From: Cyclobacteriaceae bacterium
Lineage (GTDB): Bacteria > Bacteroidota > Bacteroidia > Cytophagales > Cyclobacteriaceae
Direction of reading: 5' to 3'
Assembly: GCA_013141055.1 (NCBI GenBank)
Contig: JABFRS010000001.1
Span: forward strand, 930,001-994,000
Length of the DNA: 64,000 bases
Position numbers and translations under genes: made by a program. A model generated the notes under the pieces. It was not told the DNA's origin. It saw only the letters and a list, made by a program, of their open reading frames with translations, and ran no database searches. Positions within the stretch are counted from its first letter, which is position 1. Each line of letters opens with the position of its first letter. Shown here piece after piece: positions 17,098 to 25,940 of this stretch.

Positions 17098-17859
17098 ATG
17101 AAAATACTTGGTGTAATTCCTGCCCGATTTGCTTCTTCTCGTTTTCCAGGAAAGCCGTTGGCCGATCTGTTGGGGAAATCAATGGTACATCGGGTTTATC
17201 TTCAGTGTAAAAAATCTAAGCTGTTGAGTGAGGTCGTTGTAGCAACGGATCATCCGAAAATCTATGACCATGTAATAGGGTTTGGAGGCAATGTCGTGAT
17301 GACATCCGACCAGCATCCTTCCGGAACCGATCGTTGCTTTGAAGCAATGAAGCTCAACCCAGCTCAGTTTGATTTTGTTGTAAATGTTCAGGGTGACGAG
17401 CCATTTGTAGATCCAAGACAAATTGATTTGCTGTGCGGTTCATTGGACAGCTCAACGGAGTTAGCAACGCTTATTCAAAAGATCATAACTCTTGAGCAAC
17501 TACTGTCTCCCAACGAGGCGAAAGTTGTTTTAAACAACAAGAAGGAGGCTATGTATTTCAGTAGGTCGCCTATTCCTTTTGTGCAAAAGTTAGAACACAA
17601 GGATTGGCTGGATCATGCCCAGTTCTATCGTCATGTTGGATTGTATGCTTACCGTCATGATATTCTTAAGCAGATAACACAATTATCGGTATCAGCTTTG
17701 GAAAAAGCCGAATCACTGGAGCAACTCCGATGGATTGAAAATGGCTTCCGGATTAAAACTGTAGAGACGGATGCAGAAGAAGGATTGTGCATTGATACAC
17801 CTGAAGATCTCGAAAAGGCAATTGCGCTGATGAAAAAAAGAAACGTCTCTCTGAAATAG
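17098..17859 (+). CDS. kdsB: 3-deoxy-manno-octulosonate cytidylyltransferase
   Basis: This 253-residue enzyme shows the KdsB signatures IPARFASSRFPGKPLADLLG, VVVATDHPKI, DQHPSGTDRCFEA, VVNVQGDEPFVDP and YFSRSPIPFV, and ends with CIDTPEDLEKA. It activates Kdo as CMP-Kdo in the cytoplasm for the lipopolysaccharide inner core. Length and motifs fit the family throughout. It follows the NfeD gene by 19 bases on the same strand and ends seven bases from the convergent small lipoprotein gene. Confidence 0.95.
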   Translation: MKILGVIPARFASSRFPGKPLADLLGKSMVHRVYLQCKKSKLLSEVVVATDHPKIYDHVIGFGGNVVMTSDQHPSGTDRCFEAMKLNPAQFDFVVNVQGDEPFVDPRQIDLLCGSLDSSTELATLIQKIITLEQLLSPNEAKVVLNNKKEAMYFSRSPIPFVQKLEHKDWLDHAQFYRHVGLYAYRHDILKQITQLSVSALEKAESLEQLRWIENGFRIKTVETDAEEGLCIDTPEDLEKAIALMKKRNVSLK

Positions 17860-17866
17860 CAGGCTT

Positions 17867-18193
17867 TTAATAAGGGTGGACCTTATGAATCAGCGTGTAG
17901 TGGATCTTTTCGAAATTAAGATTCTTGAGCTTGCCCTCAATGTCATCCGCCAGACTTCTTTTTACTTCTTCATGGACGCTTAAGTCTATGATCAGTTCGT
18001 TTCGCTTAAAGCCATCAGCTAATTTCTGATCTACAATCTTACTGATAGCACTTTCAAATGCATCGTGATCCACCTGGACCTTGTCGATGATAACCGTCTT
18101 CGGATTGATCTCGATAAATATTATCTTCTCATTCTCTGAAGAGCAGCCCAGGAAAATCAATCCAAACAACAATACATATTTCGACTTGCTCAT
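17867..18193 (-). CDS. Small predicted lipoprotein of unknown function
   Basis: This 108-residue protein starts MSKSKYVLLFGLIFLGCSSE, a lipoprotein-type signal with C17 as probable lipidated residue. The mature part is a short charged alpha/beta domain (FIEINPKTVIIDKVQVDHDA, then LSVHEEVKRSLADDIEGKLK). The pattern weakly recalls the periplasmic domain of ExbD/TolR-like proteins, but this is not enough to name it. It starts one base after the stop of the alpha/beta hydrolase gene, so it is the second gene of a two-gene unit. Function unknown. Confidence 0.65.
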   Translation of the reverse strand: MSKSKYVLLFGLIFLGCSSENEKIIFIEINPKTVIIDKVQVDHDAFESAISKIVDQKLADGFKRNELIIDLSVHEEVKRSLADDIEGKLKNLNFEKIHYTLIHKVHPY

Positions 18194-19210
18194 CTATTGT
18201 CCAACAGGTTTCATTTTCAATTTTTCTATTGCAAATTTCTTAGCCTCGCTGGCTACGGTTTCAAGGTCGCCTGAAACAATGTACGATCCCAAAACATGTG
18301 CTCCTGCATTTGGAACCGGCACAGCAACCTTATCCGATTCAGGGGTACTCAATTGACTATGCATTTCCAGAATGGCACTGACTTTCACCGTCTGATCCTG
18401 CTCCTGTTCATTTTTGTAATAGTATAAGTTTAAGACAGGCTGTTTGATCTTCTCAAAAGTTGATTTCGTCATTTTGGTTTCAAGCAATTCCTCAAGCTGA
18501 CAAACGGCTTCAAGTCTGTACTTGTCATTCCAATATTGATTATTCAAAGCGACATCAACACCTGGTTTGACACCGGGTACATTATAGTTTCCCTTCTTCA
18601 CCATTCGTGCCAATTGCAAGCCCCATGGATTATTTGAAATAAAAGCTGCCGGATCATTGATTGCAATATTGGGAGACATATTGATCAATGCGAAAACATC
18701 CTGTGGATACTCTGCTGCCAGGATCAACCCCATCGTTGCACCTGTTGATGTTCCCATAACAATTACCTTATCCCCCAGCATCTTTCCGATTGCAAGAGCT
18801 TCCTTACTGCTTTTCCACCAGCGGTCGGGAGTGAAATATAAAAGCTGTTCGGTAGTATCAATACCATGATCAGCCATTCGTGCCAGATACAAGTTGCAGC
18901 CAAAGGTCTTTGCAAACTGTTTGTGAATAGGGTCTCCTTCTGCCTGACTTGCAGAAAAACCGTGCAAGTACACGACGCTGAATTCAGTCTGCTTCATGGA
19001 AGAATCTGCCCATACAATTCTCGCCTCGTTATCCGGCTTGATCTTATGCTCAAACTCCTGCATGGCAACATACGGAACCAGCTGCGCGATGTCATTTGGA
19101 ATGGGAGGCATAGCAGGATCATATGCTGGCTGATCAGGCTCAGGTCCCATGAAATACACACCAATGATCAACAGGATGGGGAAAGTGATAAAGACTAGTT
19201 TACGGGACAT
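18194..19210 (-). CDS. Alpha/beta hydrolase, membrane-anchored or exported
   Basis: This 338-residue protein has an N-terminal hydrophobic helix (VFITFPILLIIGVYFMG), then an alpha/beta hydrolase domain. VVYLHGFSASQAEG forms the oxyanion region and GTSTGA the nucleophile elbow (GxSxG). The late histidine is probably in NAGAHVLGS. This arrangement fits a monoacylglycerol-lipase or carboxylesterase-like enzyme in the periplasm, with unknown substrate. It is directly followed by the small lipoprotein gene, which may be its partner. Confidence 0.8.
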   Translation of the reverse strand: MSRKLVFITFPILLIIGVYFMGPEPDQPAYDPAMPPIPNDIAQLVPYVAMQEFEHKIKPDNEARIVWADSSMKQTEFSVVYLHGFSASQAEGDPIHKQFAKTFGCNLYLARMADHGIDTTEQLLYFTPDRWWKSSKEALAIGKMLGDKVIVMGTSTGATMGLILAAEYPQDVFALINMSPNIAINDPAAFISNNPWGLQLARMVKKGNYNVPGVKPGVDVALNNQYWNDKYRLEAVCQLEELLETKMTKSTFEKIKQPVLNLYYYKNEQEQDQTVKVSAILEMHSQLSTPESDKVAVPVPNAGAHVLGSYIVSGDLETVASEAKKFAIEKLKMKPVGQ

Positions 19211-19327
19211 TGAGAGTGAGTTTTATTAAAGATAACAGTAATAGATGAAAGTTTAAAGCATGAACAATGCTTCCCTTTATAGAAATTCTGTTTAGGGTTT
19301 ATTCATATCTGGATTTCTCAGACATAA

Positions 19328-19355
19328 AAAAGCCGGACCATAGTGTCCGGCTTTT
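19328..19355 (-). terminator. Intrinsic terminator of the division/cell wall cluster
   Basis: A perfect 11-bp stem (AAAAGCCGGAC at 19328-19338, GTCCGGCTTTT at 19345-19355) encloses the loop CATAGT. Read on the minus strand it is followed by a T-run, so it should end transcription coming from ftsZ. It lies about 200 bases past the ftsZ stop. The A/T flanks are symmetrical, so it could also work in the other direction. The remainder of the 346-base gap at 19211-19556 shows no gene. Confidence 0.8.
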
Positions 19356-19556
19356 CAAGTTTAAAAAAACATTCGATCAGGACGGTAAAAAAATATTGTT
19401 CCCGTTAATTTAAACCTGATCAAAAAGAAAGTACCCCGGAGTCGGCAAAAAAATATTTACAACCAACAACCACTACGAATGGAGTAAATAACCAGTCACT
19501 CCGGAATACTATTTCTTTGTTGCGGATTGACATTTCAACCCGCAACGGATAACTAT

Positions 19557-21254
19557 TTAATCGACGTTGTCATGCAAGAACTTGTTGTTACCCAACAAAT
19601 TATTGTCGTCGTTCAGATTATACTTTGAAATAAAGCGCTCAGAAGAGTGAGGTACATTTTCCATCTTCACGCCTCTTCTCAGATATGCAGGTGATGTCCA
19701 TTTCTCATTGAACTCATCTTTACTCATCTCAGGCTTCTTTGCTGCCTTCAGCTTTTCGCGGCGTTCTTTCGCTTGTTGTTCAAGACGCTGCTTTGTTTTG
19801 CGCACATCCATCATACCATCTTCATTGATAACCTGATCTGCTGAAACCTCTTTACCGATTTCAAACTCATCGTCATCACCACGGAATTTGCTGATATCAT
19901 CTTCCTCATCATCTCCATCATCGAATTTGCTTGCATTTACCTCTTCATTGTCGAACAGGCTTAATGTATAGCTGCGTTCTTCCAGTGGAGTGTCTTCCTT
20001 TTTGGAAGGCTTCTCTTCGGATTTTTTATACGCTGGCTTTTCGTCTTTCTTTTTCGTTACCGGAATTTCTGGTTCCTTGTTAACAACCGGCTCATCAAAA
20101 TCGAAATATGACTCTTCCTTGATGGGTTCGGTAAAGATCATTTCGTCGGCGATCTTCAGTTCCATCTCGTCATAGCGCTCATTCACAGAGTTGTCAGCGA
20201 ACTCGGCTGCAATAGAGTTGCTCTTCTCAAGATCAAGAACTTTCTTCTCTGCTACTTTCTTCACTAACGCTTTTCCCTCACCGGCAAACCCGGTAGCAAT
20301 TACCGTTACGCGTATGCGATCTCCGAGGTCAGGATCAACTCCATGACCAAAGATCACTTCGCATTCCTGACCTGATTGATCCTGAATATATTCAGTGATC
20401 TGGCTCAGTTCATCCATTTGCAATTCAGCTTCTTCGCCGGAAATGATGGAAAGCAAAATTCTCTTCGCCCCCATGATATCCTTGTTATCCAGCAAAGGAG
20501 AAGCAAGGGCTTGCTCTGCTGCGCGAAGGGCGCGATTCTCACCGCTTGTTTCTGATGATCCCATAACGGCGGCACCTGCATTCAGCATGACTGTGCGTAC
20601 ATCCTGGAAGTCAACGTTAACATATCCTGCCAGGGTGATGATTTCAGCAATGCCTTTGGCAGCTGTTGTCAACACACCATCGGCTTCACCAAACGCCTGG
20701 CTGATGGAAAGATTTCCAAACATCTGGCGCAATTGATCATTAAGGATGGCGAGGACTGTATCACAGCTGGTACGCATTGCATCGAGACCTGCCTGAGCCT
20801 GAGCTATTTTTTTTCTTCCTTCAAAACCGAATGGCATGGTAACAATACCAACGGTGAGGATATCCATCTCTTTCGCAATTTTAGCGATGACCGGAGCAGC
20901 ACCTGTGCCTGTTCCTCCACCCATACCAGCGGTGATGAACACCATTTTGGTTCCTGTGAGGATCTCACGGATCTGCTCTTTGCTTTCCATCGCAGCAGCA
21001 CGACCCACTTCAGGGTTCGCACCGCATCCAAGACCTTCTGTGAGGCTGGTTCCGATTTGTAATTTTGTTGGAACAGGACTGGTATTCAGTGCCTGTAAGT
21101 CGGTATTACACACGATAAACTCAACATCCTTGATGCCGAGCCGGTACATGTGGTTGACCGCGTTGCTGCCGCCACCTCCAACACCGATCACTTTGATGAT
21201 CGACTTGTGGTGCCTCGGCAAATCAAATTTGTAGGTTGCTCCGGTTTGAAACAT
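19557..21254 (-). CDS. ftsZ: Cell division GTPase FtsZ
   Basis: This 565-residue tubulin homologue has KVIGVGGGGSNAVNHM near the N-terminus, the tubulin signature GGGTGTG at residues 112-118, and the usual GTPase and activation domains up to about residue 325. A long acidic, lysine-rich linker follows, as is common in Bacteroidota. The motif SPAYLRRG at 521-528 resembles the conserved C-terminal peptide that binds FtsA in other bacteria, but here 38 residues follow it. It polymerises into the Z-ring at midcell. It is the last gene of the dcw cluster, 57 bases after ftsA, with a strong terminator downstream. Confidence 0.97.
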   Translation of the reverse strand: MFQTGATYKFDLPRHHKSIIKVIGVGGGGSNAVNHMYRLGIKDVEFIVCNTDLQALNTSPVPTKLQIGTSLTEGLGCGANPEVGRAAAMESKEQIREILTGTKMVFITAGMGGGTGTGAAPVIAKIAKEMDILTVGIVTMPFGFEGRKKIAQAQAGLDAMRTSCDTVLAILNDQLRQMFGNLSISQAFGEADGVLTTAAKGIAEIITLAGYVNVDFQDVRTVMLNAGAAVMGSSETSGENRALRAAEQALASPLLDNKDIMGAKRILLSIISGEEAELQMDELSQITEYIQDQSGQECEVIFGHGVDPDLGDRIRVTVIATGFAGEGKALVKKVAEKKVLDLEKSNSIAAEFADNSVNERYDEMELKIADEMIFTEPIKEESYFDFDEPVVNKEPEIPVTKKKDEKPAYKKSEEKPSKKEDTPLEERSYTLSLFDNEEVNASKFDDGDDEEDDISKFRGDDDEFEIGKEVSADQVINEDGMMDVRKTKQRLEQQAKERREKLKAAKKPEMSKDEFNEKWTSPAYLRRGVKMENVPHSSERFISKYNLNDDNNLLGNNKFLHDNVD

Positions 21255-21311
21255 GACAATTTATTATTTAGTGGTTGTTATTTTTTTGATGCTGTTCATT
21301 TTGATCAGCGA

Positions 21312-22622
21312 TCAGTATTCGTTTTTTCCATCAAGGTCATCAATCAATAATCCCTTTGTCTTATTCAGGATGCTGGTAAAGAAATCTGAAGCAGGCTTCA
21401 CTTTCTCTTTCTTCACCTTGACAACTGTCTTGTTTTCTTTCGCTTCGCGGTAACGCTCATCACGTTCATCCAGCGAACGGAAACCAGACAATACAAGTCC
21501 TACAGCAGTAGCATACATTGGACTCTTTACAGCTTCCAGCTTGCTCTTGCCGAGATGCTCGTTGGGATAACCCACACGCGTATCCATTCCGGTCATGTAC
21601 TCCACCAGGTGTTTCAGGCTATTCAACTGAGAACCTCCACCCGTGATTACAATTCCGCCAGCCAATCTATTTTCAAATCCGCAGCTGATGATCTCAGTAT
21701 GAACCATCTCTACGATCTCTTCCATTCTTGCCTGAATGATGTTAGAAAGATTCTTTACAGAAATTTCTTTCGCCGCACGATTACGGATTCCAGGAATTGA
21801 AACGATTTCATTTGGACTTGCTTCTTCCGCGATAGCCTTGCCGAACTTTGTCTTCAGCTGCTCCGCCTGTTTTGCCATCACTGACAAACCAGTCTGGATA
21901 TCATTGGTAAGAATATTTCCTCCAAAAGGAATGACAGATGTATGACGGATGATGTTGTCATAGAAAATAGCAACATCTGTAGTTCCACCACCGATGTCGA
22001 TGAGGCAAACACCTGCTTCTTTTTCTTCATCACTCAGCACGGCGAGGCTAGATGCCAAAGGCTCCAGGATCAAGTCTTCAATTTCAAGACCAGCTCTGCG
22101 CACACATTTATTGATATTATTAATCGCACTGGTTTGTGCAGTGATAATATGGAAGTCGGCCTCCAGCTTTACACCGCTCATACCCACCGGATCCTTTATT
22201 CCTTCTTCATAGTCGACAGTATAATCCTGAGGCATAACGTGTATGATCTCGCTGCCAGGAGGAATTACAATGCGATACATATCTTCTGTCAGGCGACTGA
22301 CGTCTTCGATGCTGATCTCATCGTCGTTGGAAGTACGGGTGATGCTGCCATGATGAATGGTACTGCGGATGTGCTGTCCAGCAATGCCAACGTTGACAAC
22401 ACCGATATCAATACCGGACATGTCACTGGCTTCTTTCACCGCCTTCTCAATGGCAAAAACAGTTTTATCAATGTTAGTCACGATGCCTTTGATGACACCT
22501 TCTGATTCGGCTTTGCCCATGCCGAGAACTTCGAGCTTTCCGTACTCATTCTTACGGCCTACGATCACGCAAATTTTCGTAGTCCCAATGTCTAATCCGA
22601 CTACTATTTTTTCGTTTTCCAT
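21312..22622 (-). CDS. ftsA: Cell division protein FtsA
   Basis: This 436-residue actin-like ATPase opens with IVVGLDIGTTKICVIVGRK and has the phosphate-binding CLIDIGGGTTDVAIF and adenosine-binding GGIVITGGGSQLNSL motifs. The C-terminal segment SDFFTSILNKTKGLLIDD could form the amphipathic membrane helix that anchors FtsZ to the membrane in other bacteria. It tethers and organises the Z-ring. Its gene lies between ftsQ (69 bases) and ftsZ (57 bases), the usual order. Confidence 0.96.
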   Translation of the reverse strand: MENEKIVVGLDIGTTKICVIVGRKNEYGKLEVLGMGKAESEGVIKGIVTNIDKTVFAIEKAVKEASDMSGIDIGVVNVGIAGQHIRSTIHHGSITRTSNDDEISIEDVSRLTEDMYRIVIPPGSEIIHVMPQDYTVDYEEGIKDPVGMSGVKLEADFHIITAQTSAINNINKCVRRAGLEIEDLILEPLASSLAVLSDEEKEAGVCLIDIGGGTTDVAIFYDNIIRHTSVIPFGGNILTNDIQTGLSVMAKQAEQLKTKFGKAIAEEASPNEIVSIPGIRNRAAKEISVKNLSNIIQARMEEIVEMVHTEIISCGFENRLAGGIVITGGGSQLNSLKHLVEYMTGMDTRVGYPNEHLGKSKLEAVKSPMYATAVGLVLSGFRSLDERDERYREAKENKTVVKVKKEKVKPASDFFTSILNKTKGLLIDDLDGKNEY

Positions 22623-22691
22623 GGTTCTTTGTATTAGTGGTTGTGTTGTCTGTTTAAAAAATATATTGCTTATTAAAAAATCTACTTGTTC

Positions 22692-23456
22692 TTATTCTGC
22701 GATAACCTGTCCTTCATACTTTAAATTCACTCTTTCGTATTTTGTCCATCCCTTTTGAGGAAGAATCTCCTTATAGAATACCATCAGCTTTTTGAATTTG
22801 AATTCATAGTTATCAGGTGATCCAAATTCAACCAGCTGACCTGTTATCTGTGGATAGATGGTGATATCTTCCTTGCTGTTAATGTCCATCTGTGCTATCT
22901 GCGCATTCCAGAATTTATCTTCACGAATGAAATCAAGCATTTCCATCAGCTTCTTTCCTTCTTCAAATTTCATGAGGTCGCCTTTTTCAAGGAGCTGCTT
23001 TACGAACCTGCCGCTGATAATTACCACCCTTGAAGTAAACTTCTCTGAAATACTCATCACAATACCTTCTTCAGATATGTATGCATCAGGTGCATCTTCC
23101 TGAACAATGCGGGCGATCGGCCTTCTTAATTCCACATTGACGATCAGATTTCCTTTGAGATCTCCATAAAGTTCTGCCTCCTTTACGTGCTTGTCATATT
23201 TCAGTTTTTTCTCAATTGCCTTGAGATCAATTCTGCTTATGCTCGTTCCTTTTAAAGTCTGTCCACTGGCTTCCACCAGGCGAAGAATATCTGCCTCATC
23301 AAGAAAATGGTTGTCGTTGATATTTTCTATCTCCACAACAATGTCCTTACACAAAGCTCCGCCTTGCTTACGCTCGCTGAAAGCTATAAGAAACGACAAA
23401 GCAATAAGCGCTGCCGCGATCCTGATCTCTTTCCGTATGTTAAGGTTAAGCTTCAT
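22692..23456 (-). CDS. ftsQ: Cell division protein FtsQ/DivIB
   Basis: This 254-residue protein has a short cytoplasmic tail, one membrane helix (IRIAAALIALSFLIAFS) and a periplasmic part. The latter begins with a POTRA-like domain (NDNHFLDEADILRLVEASG, TSISRIDLKAIEKKLKYD) and then a beta domain with PIARIVQEDAPDAYISEEG. FtsQ connects early and late divisome proteins through FtsB and FtsL. The gene overlaps the murC end by 11 bases, so the two are translated in close coupling. Confidence 0.93.
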   Translation of the reverse strand: MKLNLNIRKEIRIAAALIALSFLIAFSERKQGGALCKDIVVEIENINDNHFLDEADILRLVEASGQTLKGTSISRIDLKAIEKKLKYDKHVKEAELYGDLKGNLIVNVELRRPIARIVQEDAPDAYISEEGIVMSISEKFTSRVVIISGRFVKQLLEKGDLMKFEEGKKLMEMLDFIREDKFWNAQIAQMDINSKEDITIYPQITGQLVEFGSPDNYEFKFKKLMVFYKEILPQKGWTKYERVNLKYEGQVIAE

Positions 23457-24834
23457 ATTTCTTTGTCAGCATCTCTCTAATAGGTTTCACGAAAGTGTCA
23501 ATATCTCCAGCTCCTACCGTTGCAATTACTTCACAGTCCAATGACTCAAGCTTTGCCAGCAGATCTTTCTTGCTTGTGCGAATCTTTACTCCACTGGTAA
23601 CATCCTTAAAAATCATATCCGATGTTACTCCCGGGATAGGAAGCTCGCGCGCCGGATAGATGTCCATCATCAATAGTGTGTCTGCAAGGCTGAGGCTTTT
23701 TGCAAATCCATCAGCGAAATCCCTGGTGCGTGTATATAAATGAGGCTGGAAGATCACGGTAATCTTCTTTTCAGGATAGAGTGCTTTCAGTGATTTCAGA
23801 AATGCTTCGATCTCTGTTGGATGGTGAGCATAGTCATCTATGAATACACACTTCTTGCTTCTGAAAACATACTCAAAGCGACGTTTCACACCTTTGAAAG
23901 ATGCAAGGGCGCCCTTGATCACCTGATCACTTACACCGACCTGCTTTACAGCAATGCTTGCAGCGATTGCATTTTCTACGTTATGAAAACCAGGGATACC
24001 GAGCTGAATTTTTTCAATCTTCATGTCTTTACCATGAAGATCGAAAGTAAAAAAGCCACCTGTGGTGGTGAGATTGCTGGCAAAAAAATCTCCCTGATCA
24101 ATGCTATATGTCTTCTTTGAAATTTTTGAATTCGACTTCGATAAAGATTCAATGGATTGATGAATTACCAGTGTACCGTTCTCATTGATCTGCTTGATAA
24201 AATCACCGAAAGAGATAAGCATGCTTGCATGATCTCCATAGATATCAAGATGATCAGGATCTGCTGAGGTCACTACTGCTACATCAGGGAACAAGCGCAG
24301 GAATGAACGATCAAATTCATCCGCTTCCGCAACGACGATAGTATTCTTATTTACTTCACCGTGCATGATTAGGTTAGAATCATAATTGGCAGTAATTCCA
24401 CCCAGGAACGCTACCATGTCCTTACCGGCTTCTTTCAGGATGTGTGCCACCATGGAAGAAGTAGTAGTCTTACCATGTGTACCCGCCACTGCGATCGTTT
24501 TATAATCTTTGGATATCAAACCCAGCACTTCAGATCTTTTCAGAATAGTAAAGCCCTGATCCTTGAGATACTGATGCTCAACATGATCTTTGGGAATTGC
24601 CGGAGTAAAAATTACAAGGGTCTTTTCCTTAGACAGATATCCTGGAATGAATTCTACCTTGTCTTCAAAATGAAGTTCCATTCCTTCCTCCATCAACTCA
24701 TGAGTTAATGGTGTAGGAGTGCGATCATAACCGGCAACACGAAGTCCCTTGCGACGGAACCAGCGAGCCAAAGCGCTCATACCAATCCCACCGATTCCCA
24801 GAAAATAAATACTATCGTAGTCGCTAAACTTCAC
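23446..24834 (-). CDS. murC: UDP-N-acetylmuramate--L-alanine ligase
   Basis: This 462-residue Mur ligase has the N-terminal UDP-binding motif FLGIGGIGMSALARWF, the ATP loop AVAGTHGKTTTSSMV, and the C-terminal domain with FIDDYAHHPTEIEAFLKSL. The YAHHPTE motif is characteristic of MurC. It adds L-alanine to UDP-MurNAc in the cytoplasm. It overlaps murG by four bases (ATGA) and ftsQ by 11 bases. Confidence 0.97.
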   Translation of the reverse strand: MKFSDYDSIYFLGIGGIGMSALARWFRRKGLRVAGYDRTPTPLTHELMEEGMELHFEDKVEFIPGYLSKEKTLVIFTPAIPKDHVEHQYLKDQGFTILKRSEVLGLISKDYKTIAVAGTHGKTTTSSMVAHILKEAGKDMVAFLGGITANYDSNLIMHGEVNKNTIVVAEADEFDRSFLRLFPDVAVVTSADPDHLDIYGDHASMLISFGDFIKQINENGTLVIHQSIESLSKSNSKISKKTYSIDQGDFFASNLTTTGGFFTFDLHGKDMKIEKIQLGIPGFHNVENAIAASIAVKQVGVSDQVIKGALASFKGVKRRFEYVFRSKKCVFIDDYAHHPTEIEAFLKSLKALYPEKKITVIFQPHLYTRTRDFADGFAKSLSLADTLLMMDIYPARELPIPGVTSDMIFKDVTSGVKIRTSKKDLLAKLESLDCEVIATVGAGDIDTFVKPIREMLTKKYEA

Positions 24835-25940
24835 ACTAACAATTTTTCGATTTCCGTAACTATTTCTTCAGCGGCCTGAGGTTTACCCAGTCGCGCAATA
24901 TTTTCACTTAACTCCTCACAGGATTTCTGATCATGTAAAAGTTTGATGGCACTCTGCACTAACTCTGCCTTTGCCTTGATATCTGTGATGAGGATGGCTG
25001 CATTTTCATTCACAAGTGCCATTGCATTTTTTGTCTGATGATCATCTGCCACATTAGGAGACGGCACCAATACCGATGGCTTCTTCGCAAGACACAATTC
25101 TGATATAGACAAAGCACCAGCTCTGGACACTACTACATTCGCAGCAGCATAAGCGAGATCCATCTCTTTTAAGAAATCATAGATCCTTATACTTCTTAAA
25201 TCCTTATCCCCTACCTGAGCCTTCATCGTCTCGTAATAAACTTTGCCAGTTTGCCAGATCACCTGAACATTGGAAGCGATCAATTGATCAAGGCCTGCAA
25301 GAATGCTCTCATTTATAGTTCTGGCTCCGCCGCTTCCACCGAGTATGAGAAGTGTTCTTGCATTGGAATTAAATCCAAAATGATTCAATGCCTGATCTCT
25401 CTTGCTCTCAAGATTGATAATATCTTTTCTCACAGGATTACCGGTCATCTGAACCTTGGATCCTGGAAAGTATTTCTCCATGCCTGGATAAGCTACGCAA
25501 ATTCTTTTCGCCTTGTCTGCAAGTTTCTTATTGGTAAGTCCTGCATGGGAATTCTGCTCCTGAAGAACCGTGGGTACTTTGAAATGTGTTGCTGCCATCA
25601 TCATAGGCCCACTTGCATAACCACCAGTTCCAATGGCAACGTCAGGTTTGAATTCTCTCACGATACTTCTTGCTTTCCAGTAGCTAAAGATGAGCTTGAA
25701 AGGAAAGAGAAGATTCGAAAATGAAAGACTCCTTTTAATACCGCTGATCCATAATCCGATGATCTTATAACCGGCTTCCGGAACACGTACCATTTCCATT
25801 TTACCTTCAGCACCAACAAAAAGAATTTCCGCATCGGGATGATGCTCACGAAATGTATTAGCAATGGCGATCGCAGGATACACATGTCCTCCGGTGCCGC
25901 CGCCACTAATGATCACCCGATATGGTTGCTTATTGATCAC
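24831..25940 (-). CDS. murG: Undecaprenyldiphospho-muramoylpentapeptide N-acetylglucosaminyltransferase
   Basis: This 369-residue GT28 enzyme has the lipid-I-binding motif SGGGTGGHVYPAIAIANTF, AIGTGGYASGPMMMAAT, VLQEQNSHAGLTNKKLA, TLLILGGSGGARTINESI and VVSRAGALSISELCLAKKP. It transfers GlcNAc from UDP-GlcNAc to lipid I, giving lipid II at the inner membrane face. Both ends overlap neighbours by four bases (ftsW and murC), a sign of tight coupling. Confidence 0.97.
   Translation of the reverse strand: MINKQPYRVIISGGGTGGHVYPAIAIANTFREHHPDAEILFVGAEGKMEMVRVPEAGYKIIGLWISGIKRSLSFSNLLFPFKLIFSYWKARSIVREFKPDVAIGTGGYASGPMMMAATHFKVPTVLQEQNSHAGLTNKKLADKAKRICVAYPGMEKYFPGSKVQMTGNPVRKDIINLESKRDQALNHFGFNSNARTLLILGGSGGARTINESILAGLDQLIASNVQVIWQTGKVYYETMKAQVGDKDLRSIRIYDFLKEMDLAYAAANVVVSRAGALSISELCLAKKPSVLVPSPNVADDHQTKNAMALVNENAAILITDIKAKAELVQSAIKLLHDQKSCEELSENIARLGKPQAAEEIVTEIEKLLV

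Noticed and set aside
19434-19504. Distant inverted repeat CCGGAGT/ACTCCGG after ftsZ
   Set aside because: The 7-base arms are about 55 bases apart and the intervening sequence does not pair; the compact terminator at 19328-19355 explains the end of transcription.
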